NCBI GenBank assembly: GCA_027923505.1
Contig: BROI01000006.1
Location: 372,001-436,000 of the forward strand
DNA from: Mayamaea pseudoterrestris
Lineage: Eukaryota; Bacillariophyta; Bacillariophyceae; Sellaphorales; Sellaphoraceae
Reading direction: 5' to 3'
DNA length: 64,000 nucleotides
Shown here: positions 43,429-51,037 of the stretch, in pieces
Numbering within the stretch: position 1 is the first letter of the stretch
Layout: each line of letters begins with the position of its first letter
Notes under the pieces: generated by a model
What the model was told of the DNA's origin: nothing
The model's database searches: none
The model's input: the letters and a program-made list of their open reading frames with translations, nothing else
Position numbers and translations under genes: made by a program

Positions 43429-45587
43429 ATGAGCTTCTCTGCCATTCGACAGGCAATGCTAGTAGGCAGAGTAGCTCTGCGAACAAGAGTAGTCGCTCCA
43501 TCCATAAGAGCTACCGCATGGTCAAGCCGCGCTTGCCTTTCGACGGCTCGTGCAGCATCGTCTCCGGCGCACATGAGTGACACTAGCAGCGAGGAATCTC
43601 CGACCAAAGGTCGCCAGCAAAACCAGAATGGAGAGGAAGACGTACAACACAACGATAGTAATCGACGAAAGCTGTCGGAGGTGCTAGTATCCGAAATTCT
43701 CCGCGCCAAGCATTCGCATCGCTGGATCAACCCAGTGATTTCACGCGACGCAACCGTCAAGGACGCCATTACGACCGTGATTGAGGGTGGTCTATCGGCC
43801 ATGATGGTGCTTGACTCTGATACGAAGCGAGTCACGGGCTTGCTGACGTCTCGCGACATTTTGCGCATCATGGCGGCGGCTATCAAGGACGGTGGAAGTG
43901 ACACTGACATTTTGAATAAACCGATTGGCGACTCCATGACACCCATTTCGCAAGTAGTATTTGGACGGCCAGATGAGACGGTAGGAATGCTGCGGGCTAT
44001 TATGAGCAAACTGGGAATTAAATGCATTGTACGTATTGGGAGGTGCATGTGTGTGTGTGGTGTAAATGGTTGGTGCGCACGAGAAACTGACAACTGACTG
44101 TGACATCATACTGACGTACCTCTCTATTCTCTCTTATTAGCCAATTTTGAGCAAAGATGGCCGAGTGGAAGGCGTCTTGACTGCTCGCGATATCAACGAT
44201 TTTGCAGTGTCCGCGACGGAGAAGGGTGGCAAAAAGCAGTACCTCAAGGACATTTCGCAGCGTGTGGGTCTCAGCACCAACACGAGCATGGCGGAGCCGC
44301 CAATCTATGTGAGAGCAACAATCGCCATGGATCAGCAACCTCTGTTTGTGACCATTGGAAAAGCCGAGCTGCCGCATCCATTTAAAACGGCGAATGGATC
44401 TGAACGGGGTAAGTTTGATGAGACGTTGTGCAGGCGTGTTCACCCGTAAGCAAATGGAATTCGATATGCGATATATCTCACTTGTTCAATCCTGCCTGCA
44501 GACAATCGTCTTATATCATACAGCACTGATCCAGAGCTTTCAGAGGACGCTAGTTTTGTGGCCAACGTAACTCTTCCAGTATCTAAAGGTGGTGCTTCGC
44601 AGCCATTTACGTTCCTGGGAGTCGCGGATGGTGTAGGCTCATGGCGAGAATACAACGTTGATCCAAGGGAATTTAGCCATTCTCTCATGGATGAATGTCG
44701 TATAATATTAGCGGAAGCTGCGGAAGGATACAGCAACGGACACGATGCGCTACAACAAGTGATTCCCCCGGCGTTACTCATGGCGCAAGCCTACGAGCGA
44801 GTCAAGGCTCGCAACATTATTGGCTCGTGCACAGCATGTATAGCGCTCTTCGACAGCGTGCGGCATCAGTTTCATTTTTCCAATTTGGGAGACTCGGGCT
44901 TGATACTACTGCGGCACATTGACTCTGACGTTGCAGGCTCGCTCAAGAGAATTCGAAACACACCACGACCGGAGCGTCAGTCAGATTTGCAAATATCCTT
45001 TGTCAGTCAGCAGCAACTAAGATCATTCAATCATCCGTATCAGTTGGGATGGACGGGCGAGGATTTGCCTCCACATGAATCGAGCTCTTTCAAGTTGGCA
45101 AAGGAATCGTGCAATACGTCACTGCACGTGCGGCGAGGCGATATTATCATCATGGCGACGGATGGACTTTTTGATAACGTGGAGTTGGATGAGATTCGTG
45201 CCATTGTACTGGAATGGGAGGAACGAAACGGCTTTGTCCGCCAGGGCGACACGGCCGCGCGCGAACACCGATGGGCCATGGGCAACTCGCTCGCCACCTT
45301 TTCATCCGAGACAGTGTTTGAACTTGCGGATCGACTGTGCGTGCGCGCCCGGGAGAATTCATTGCTGCGAGACGTTGATTCTCCGTTTGCTGTAAGTGAA
45401 ATATTGAAGAATGATGGCTTTTGTAGCTTTTGATACATGATCTGACATTTCTTACGCTTGCTACCAGATTCTTGCCAAGGAAAACGATGTCATGTGGTCC
45501 GGTGGCATGCCAGACGACTGCACCGTATTAGCGCTGCATGTGGTTGGTCGAAACCCTGAGGATGTCATGGGTCAAACCAACCAGTAA
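43429..45587 (+). CDS. CBS-pair / PP2C (PTC7-like) fusion phosphatase, likely mitochondrial
   Basis: Predicted exons are 43429-44028, 44141-44408, 44502-45391 and 45468-45587, giving 625 residues; three GT-AG introns (112, 93 and 76 nt) keep phase throughout. Residues 1-48 lack acidic residues and are rich in Arg, Ser and Ala, typical of a mitochondrial presequence. Residues about 90-245 hold two CBS domains (ISRDATVKDAITTVIEGG, VTGLLTSRDILRIM, GVLTARDINDFA), which usually bind adenine nucleotides. Residues about 285-615 are a PP2C phosphatase of the PTC7/PPTC7 type: FLGVADGVGSWREYNVDP, NLGDSGLILLR, IIIMATDGLFDN and GMPDDCTVLAL. All metal-binding aspartates are present. PTC7 enzymes in yeast and animals act in the mitochondrial matrix on coenzyme Q and import factors. 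The CBS half suggests nucleotide control here, which is an inference. Confidence 0.88.
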
Positions 45588-45662
45588 CAACTAGTAGCGT
45601 GCCTTAACAATATTTTGATTCACATACAGCAGTCACAAAGTGATGATATATTATATATAAGT

Positions 45663-46574
45663 CTAAAGATACTCGTAACTCGCAAATTCCTTCCTCCTCC
45701 ACACAAAGACTTGACTGTCAGGTCGTTCCTTGTTTTTGCTGACGCGCAAACCCTCGTCCAGGTAGCTCGTCTGCATTGTCACAGTGGACGATCCCGGCAT
45801 GACTCGCTCCAGTGTTGCTCCACTCGGAAAGGCCGGAGCGTTCTCGTCCACCAGCGGACCGAGCGGACCAAGTAGTGTGTTTAGTAAGGAGCTACGCTCC
45901 GGTTTGGTCGTTTCAATGTTTAGCACGAGGTCATTCTCTGCGTCCACGCGCGTAATAGACGCGCGCGTCGTCATGATGGATGTCGCCAGTCCACCAAGCG
46001 TCGACACTTTCACGCGTGACACCAATCGACCTGTTTTTGCAATCGGATCATACGATATCGTTTGATAAGCTGGTCCAATGTCTTTCAATGGAATGCCATC
46101 CGTAACGGCAAAGACTTGATCGCATGTATCTGGAAACGCCTTTTGGAACGCCCAAAAGAAGGGAGACGACCGCGTGGCGTCGTCGCTCGCGTATACCAGT
46201 TCCCAATCTCCCGACAAGAGTTCCATTTCAATGGGAGCTTGACTGGTAGTTGCTTCCAATTGGCGAATCAGGGACGCAATGGTTGCTTTCGGAAGCGGTT
46301 GCTCCTGGCATGCTCGCAGCAAGTTGGTCTTGAGCTGCGTGACGTTTGGCGCAGGTGACTCGAGTACAGCGGCCGAAGCATCAGATACCGCCTGATTCTC
46401 GCCATTGGTTGAAACGTGAAGTACAGTTATTCCGAAAGGCTGTTGCTGTCTATTTACTGCACTTGGTAGACTGTTCGGTCGAATCTTCGTCCTCGTAGAA
46501 AACGTGAATGAATGAGCGGTTGAAAACAGCGCTAGAGCCAGAAGACACGTCAATCTTGCACAGTTTCTACTCAT
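45663..46574 (-). CDS. Plastid-lipid-associated protein (fibrillin/PAP)
   Basis: A single exon encodes 303 residues. The ATG at 46574 (MSRNCARLTC) is used because only TTG lies upstream. The signal peptide CLLALALFSTAHS is followed by Phe, an ASAFAP-type plastid presequence (AHS/FTF). The PAP/fibrillin domain (about 85-300) shows LRACQEQPLPKATIASLIRQLEATTSQAP, LLSGDWELVYASDDATRSSPFFWAF, RLVSRVKVS and a C-terminal LDEGLRVSKNKE with VFVWRR. Fibrillins bind lipids at plastoglobules and thylakoids and help under photo-oxidative stress. It is tail to tail with the phosphatase gene (75 bp) and shares a 437-bp divergent promoter with plastid DnaJ. Confidence 0.88.
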   Translation of the reverse strand: MSRNCARLTCLLALALFSTAHSFTFSTRTKIRPNSLPSAVNRQQQPFGITVLHVSTNGENQAVSDASAAVLESPAPNVTQLKTNLLRACQEQPLPKATIASLIRQLEATTSQAPIEMELLSGDWELVYASDDATRSSPFFWAFQKAFPDTCDQVFAVTDGIPLKDIGPAYQTISYDPIAKTGRLVSRVKVSTLGGLATSIMTTRASITRVDAENDLVLNIETTKPERSSLLNTLLGPLGPLVDENAPAFPSGATLERVMPGSSTVTMQTSYLDEGLRVSKNKERPDSQVFVWRRKEFASYEYL

Positions 46575-47011
46575 GGTGGGCCAATTTATGGTAAAGTGTG
46601 CTTTGTCGTACAAGTAGCCTCATCGTTATCGTCATCAAGCGCTGCCATGCTTTCATCCATCATCGTCGCGATCCGTTTCCCTGCTGCTGACGCAATCGTT
46701 GCTCTCCTTCGATCGCTGCATTACCGCTACGACAAATGGTTAGCCGGAGTTCCCACGTGGAGCAGCACTCGTTGCTGACGCATGTGACGTCGCGGCCGCC
46801 GCGCCTCGTCCACCATCGCGTTTTCTTCCATCCAAACGCAACTCCAAACAACAAAAGCGACTGGCTCAGCTGATGATTGTTTGCAGACGACAGTCTTGAC
46901 CCCCGAAGCGTCTACAGCAACGTAAATCACCATCTTGTTGTTAAAGATCAAACGAATCAACAAGAAGGCTCCAATTTTAGCTACAGCAGCATTCGTTCGT
47001 TGCCAAACAAA
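46575..47011. other. Divergent promoter region, fibrillin / DnaJ
   Basis: These 437 bp separate the starts of two plastid-targeted protein genes. Shared regulation is possible. No clear TATA or repeated motif is seen. Confidence 0.4.
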
Positions 47012-48343
47012 ATGATGTTCCAACGATCGCTCTTGACATGGCTGCTTCTAGCAGCAGCTTGCCAAGCCTTTGTGCCATCCAAATCGAGTCAAAATCTAAA
47101 CACGCACAGAATTACGCAGCAATCTCATTCATTCACATCATCAACAACATCATCATCATACTCGACATCATCAACCCGTTTGTTCATGTCGACGCGGACG
47201 GGCGGCCGCGACTTTTACAAAATTTTGGGCGTGGCAAAGGGAGCATCCACCCAAGAAATCAAGCGTGCCTATCGCCAAAAAGCCAAGGAGTTTCACCCCG
47301 ACAGCAACCCCGGCTCCGACACGACGGAGCAGTTCCAGGAAATCAATCGCGCCTACGAAGTGTTGAACAATCCGGATTTGAAGAAAAAGTATGACATGTT
47401 TGGAGAGCAAGGATTGGGAACGTCCGCTGCCAGTGACGCCACATCGGGGAGTCCGTTTGGTGGAGGAGCTGGCTTTGGGCAGGAGGTGGATTTGGGTGAC
47501 ATTTTCGATTCGTTCTTTGGCGGCGGTGGCGGCATGGGCGGAGGCGGTCGACGAAGCGCGCGCACGCGGGGACCAGTCGTTGGTGACGACTTGCGGTTCG
47601 ACTTGGAGCTTGACTTTAAGACGGCAGTCTTTGGCGGAGAAGAAAAGGTGCGCATTCGCCACCAGGAGACGTGTGGAACGTGCACCGGTAACGGTGTCAA
47701 GCCGGGGAGCAAGGTGTCGACGTGCAGCTCCTGCGGCGGGTCGGGTGTGACGGTGCAAATCACGCGCACACCGCTCGGAAGCTTTCAGACGCAGCAAACC
47801 TGCCCAACGTGCCGTGGTACCGGACAGCGGATCGAGGAGTATTGCGGCACTTGCGGTGGCCAAGGCGTCACGCAAAAGACCAAGCAGATCAAGGTGACCA
47901 TTCCTCCAGGTGTTGAGAACGGCAACAAGCTGCGCGTCCGAGGTGAAGGTGACGCTGGCCCCAACGGCGGACCTCCAGGCGATTTGTACATTTTCCTCAA
48001 GGTGAAGGAGGACGCCAAGTTTCGTCGCGATGGACCAGAAATATACTCCGACGTGTCGATCTCATACGTGGATGCTATACTGGGAGCTTCCATCAAGACT
48101 CCCGTGGTGGATGGAGAAGTTACCATCAAGGTACCTCCCGGTACGCAGCCGGGTCAAGTGATGCGACTCAAGGGCAATGGTGCACCGAAGCTCGGTAACC
48201 CAGACGTTCGAGGCGACCACTACGTCACAATGAACATTGAGATACCCAAGAGTATGTCTGTAGAGGAAGAGGAGTTGATCAAGAAACTAAAAGAGTTACG
48301 CGAGAAGAAGCAACAAAAGAAAAAAGGAGGAATATTTGGGTAG
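47012..48343 (+). CDS. Plastid type I DnaJ co-chaperone
   Basis: A single exon encodes 443 residues starting MMFQRSLLTW at 47012; the open frame further upstream has no ATG. The presequence is a signal peptide ending ACQA/FVPSK, an ASAFAP-type plastid address, then a Ser/Thr-rich transit region. Domains: J domain about 66-130 with the HPD triad (EFHPDSNPG), a Gly/Phe-rich linker, the four zinc motifs CGTCTGNG, CSSCGGSG, CPTCRGTG and CGTCGGQG (about 223-295), and the C-terminal substrate-binding domains (VTIPPGVENGNKLRVRGEGD). It stimulates stromal Hsp70 and binds unfolded proteins. The end is a Lys-rich tail (KKLKELREKKQQKKKGG). It is complete and canonical. Confidence 0.95.
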   Translation: MMFQRSLLTWLLLAAACQAFVPSKSSQNLNTHRITQQSHSFTSSTTSSSYSTSSTRLFMSTRTGGRDFYKILGVAKGASTQEIKRAYRQKAKEFHPDSNPGSDTTEQFQEINRAYEVLNNPDLKKKYDMFGEQGLGTSAASDATSGSPFGGGAGFGQEVDLGDIFDSFFGGGGGMGGGGRRSARTRGPVVGDDLRFDLELDFKTAVFGGEEKVRIRHQETCGTCTGNGVKPGSKVSTCSSCGGSGVTVQITRTPLGSFQTQQTCPTCRGTGQRIEEYCGTCGGQGVTQKTKQIKVTIPPGVENGNKLRVRGEGDAGPNGGPPGDLYIFLKVKEDAKFRRDGPEIYSDVSISYVDAILGASIKTPVVDGEVTIKVPPGTQPGQVMRLKGNGAPKLGNPDVRGDHYVTMNIEIPKSMSVEEEELIKKLKELREKKQQKKKGGIFG

Positions 48344-48533
48344 AACTTGAGACGTTAAAAATGATGGAGCATGGACATGATCTCACCATTATTATTCGAG
48401 GCGGTCTGCCGCATTTATTTCATCATACTGGTTGGTATCTGTTGTTTACATTGCTAATTGTTCCCTAAGAGTTTGCTAGGCTTGTCATCCGATCATCCGT
48501 GCCAGTTCCCGTTGCAGGAGCATACATGCGAAT

Positions 48534-48541
48534 TACCGGTA
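48534..48541. promoter_or_regulatory. TACCGGTA palindrome upstream of RGG gene
   Basis: This copy lies 272 bp before the RGG start and is followed by TGAC, matching the copies at 50887 and 55229 (followed by CGAC). Confidence 0.3.
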
Positions 48542-48585
48542 TGACATGTATGTGTCGCGCTCCGACAATCGAGCGGCGGTCGGAC

Positions 48586-48601
48586 GGCGCAGCGCTGCGC
48601 C
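48586..48601. repeat. 16-bp perfect palindrome
   Basis: GGCGCAGCGCTGCGCC reads the same on both strands, about 210 bp before the RGG gene start. It could be a factor site or a leader hairpin. Confidence 0.45.
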
Positions 48602-48813
48602 TGCAGCGCACCTTTGGAAGACAACCAACCATCCGCAAAAGCGTCCCCGACGCTGAAATTAATTGGAGAGGAGACCATACTGCAGACTTGAAGCAAGACT
48701 CGCCGCGAAAATTGAAAGAGTACTTAAAATTCGGGACAAATTTGCTGCCTCGCATCAGTCAGCTCTAGATTTTTTTGATCACCTTGCTGCACGACAAAGC
48801 AAATTTCTAAATC

Positions 48814-50529
48814 ATGAGCCGCCAACCTGATAACGACGACGCAACGACTGCAGCTCGCGCATTGACGCCTTCCGAAACGAATGCATTGCAGCTGCAGTTG
48901 GAACCAATTTTCAAACGAATCATGTCGTCAGACGACGACGAGGACGACGATCAGACCGATTTGCTGTCCTACACGACCACCATGGTTTCCAACGGCAAGA
49001 CTATTTCTTACATTCTAGACGAATTGGAAGGAATCATGATGGACATGGATGCTTTGGATAAGGAAGCGATTGCAAGCATTATATTGAAAGCCATCAAAGG
49101 CACGAACGCTAGTGTCAGTGTTGATGCTGGGACGAGCGCGGCTGCCAACGTCGAGTCTACAACTGCTGCAGCAGCTCCAGACTCCAACGACGTGGAATCG
49201 ACTGCTCCACCCGCTGCGACGCAAACAGTTTCATCAGGAAATGCGCTCACAATGTCGGGCGCGCTGGGAGCCTCGAGGGAACGAAAGCCAGTATCGAAAA
49301 CTGGTCAGGCCAGCAAGCCGAAGGAACAGCCAGCGGCACGAAAAACATCCAACAATCGCATTTCCGCTGCCAAGGGTCCTACTAATAATGCAGGTCGAGG
49401 CGGCCGTGGAGGCGGCAGAGGACGGCGCCATGACATGGATAGTCGCAGTGGACGTGGTGGTGACCGAAAGGAAGGACGCGGCGTTGGTCGTCGGGATAAT
49501 GCAAACAATCGCCAAAGCGTCGACAGCGCCAACGCGAGAGAGCAGGACAGAGGCGGCCGAGGACGCGAATCTGGCCGAGATGACGGACGCGGCAGAGGCG
49601 GCGGGCGCGGTGATTTCCGCATGGATGATAGAAGTGGTGGACGCGGACGAAACATGCTTCGAGATGGAGGACAAAGAGACGATCGTCAACGAAACAACCA
49701 ACGAGCTGAAGATAATGGGCGTGGCATGCCATTTATGAGAGGGAGTGGTCGTGGCGAAAACCGTATTGACGATCAAAACTTGGGTCGTCAAGGGCAAGCT
49801 TCAACTTCGTCGACGCAACGTGGTCCAGGCGGACGAGGGGATGATCGGTTAATTACCGGAAGAAACGTGTCTGGAGATCGCCGTGACGATGGAGGCAGAT
49901 TTTTCGACAACCGAGGGCCAAATCATCGTCAACAAGCAGGCTTCCAAGATGGCAGAGGTCGTGGCCGTGCGGGTGCGGGCCGAAGCACCTTTAATTCGGA
50001 GGGTCGAGGAAACAACCAGGATCGTCGGCGCGGCCGCGAAGAAGGTCAAGAAAGGAGCACATTACATGGCGAGGGAGCGGAGAAAGACGCTCGGCACGGC
50101 TTTGACAGTAAACGTATGCGAGTTGAGAATGGCGGTCAATACGTTCAGCAACCGTTCGAAATTGATGTCACTAAGGCGGCCGATCACCACGACTTCACCC
50201 AAGCAGGAACTTTTCCCGGTGGCCGAGGAGGAAGAGGTTTTGGTCGGGGCAATGTCGCGGCCGTACTCAAGTCGTACACCTGGACAAAGGGTGGTGGTAC
50301 TTCCAAAGTTGAAGGAGCGATAGAGTCGGCGATGGATGATGCCGTTGCAGTCCATCCGTCTCCGCTGGTACAAGCTAATGCTCAAGGTAGAGGTCGGGGC
50401 AGAGGTAGGGGTCATGCTGGCGGTAGATTCGGCCATGTACAGGAAATCCTGGCTTCGAAAACTTGGGTGCGCAAGAAAGAAACGGATGCTTCTCAAGTCA
50501 AAGCAGATGATAGTACCCTTGGAGGCTAG
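48814..50529 (+). CDS. RGG/RG-rich RNA-binding protein
   Basis: A single exon encodes 571 residues. The N-terminal 90 residues form a small helical domain (LEPIFKRIM, then an acidic loop SSDDDEDDDQ, then LLSYTTTMVSNGKTISYILDELEGI). The pattern weakly resembles the PWI-like N-terminal domain of Nab2/ZC3H14-type RNA processing factors. An Ala/Thr-rich linker follows. From about 190 to 465 the protein is dominated by RGG and RG repeats mixed with Asp and Asn, a classic disordered RNA-binding and phase-separating region that is often arginine-methylated. Two related short motifs lie near the end (LKSYTWTKGGG and LASKTWVRKKE). A nuclear or nucleolar RNA role is likely; the exact one is unknown. 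Its last 30 codons and 3' flank are duplicated downstream. Confidence 0.75.
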   Translation: MSRQPDNDDATTAARALTPSETNALQLQLEPIFKRIMSSDDDEDDDQTDLLSYTTTMVSNGKTISYILDELEGIMMDMDALDKEAIASIILKAIKGTNASVSVDAGTSAAANVESTTAAAAPDSNDVESTAPPAATQTVSSGNALTMSGALGASRERKPVSKTGQASKPKEQPAARKTSNNRISAAKGPTNNAGRGGRGGGRGRRHDMDSRSGRGGDRKEGRGVGRRDNANNRQSVDSANAREQDRGGRGRESGRDDGRGRGGGRGDFRMDDRSGGRGRNMLRDGGQRDDRQRNNQRAEDNGRGMPFMRGSGRGENRIDDQNLGRQGQASTSSTQRGPGGRGDDRLITGRNVSGDRRDDGGRFFDNRGPNHRQQAGFQDGRGRGRAGAGRSTFNSEGRGNNQDRRRGREEGQERSTLHGEGAEKDARHGFDSKRMRVENGGQYVQQPFEIDVTKAADHHDFTQAGTFPGGRGGRGFGRGNVAAVLKSYTWTKGGGTSKVEGAIESAMDDAVAVHPSPLVQANAQGRGRGRGRGHAGGRFGHVQEILASKTWVRKKETDASQVKADDSTLGG

Positions 50530-50826
50530 GCTGACGTTGATTCTACCCCTCCGTGCCCCGCGATTATGTTTCATTAGGCGCAACTGTGAGTGGATGTCAA
50601 TTACGGTATTGGCCTACATAGGTACTTGTACGACAGGAAATCCTAACTTCGAAGACTTGAGTGCGCAAGAAAGATGCGGATGCTTCTCAAGTCAAAGTAA
50701 ATGATAGTAACCTTGGAGGCTAGGCTGACGTTGATTCTACCCTCCATGCCCCGCGATTATGTTTCATTAGGCGCAACTGTGAGTGGATAGCGATTACGGT
50801 ATAGGCCTACAATAGGTGCTTGTACG
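50441..50826 (+). repeat. Recent tandem duplication of the RGG gene 3' end
   Basis: 50441-50634 and 50635-50826 are near-identical tandem copies of about 194 bp, with a handful of substitutions and small indels. The first copy contains the last 30 codons and stop of the RGG gene plus 105 bp of 3' flank. The second repeats the whole unit and lies entirely past the stop. The high identity implies a recent event. Confidence 0.92.
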
Positions 50827-51037
50827 ACGTGCCATATGTGCAGTTCGCCGCAGGTAGCTATGATATGGCGTTGGAGCACCTTTTTGTACCGGTACGACAT
50901 TTATTGCGATGAAACGATGTGCGAATGAAAATTCTTTGGAAATATTATGGGGTCGTGCGTTCCCCAAATTTCCAGATTGACTTGTTATCATACCACGACG
51001 CTCATTCACTGTCAACTTTAAAGCGAATACGAAAACT
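50530..51037. other. Intergenic stretch with tandem copy and TACCGGTA site
   Basis: These 508 bp hold the rest of copy one and all of copy two of the 194-bp duplication, then the upstream region of the next gene with a TACCGGTA site at 50887. No gene is seen. Confidence 0.6.
50887..50894. promoter_or_regulatory. TACCGGTA palindrome upstream of two-domain GT-like gene
   Basis: The octamer is 143 bp before the ATG at 51038 and reads TACCGGTACGAC in context, like the copy at 55229. Confidence 0.3.

Larger units (their letters stand above)
48344..48813. other. Intergenic stretch, RGG gene upstream region
   Basis: These 470 bp between DnaJ and the RGG gene hold a TACCGGTA octamer (48534) and a 16-bp perfect palindrome (48586-48601). 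No protein gene is supported. Confidence 0.5.

Noticed and set aside
49112-49738. Alternative-frame ORFs in the RGG gene
   Set aside because: They arise from the repetitive GC-rich codon pattern. The RGG frame is the one with an ATG, a domain and composition bias.
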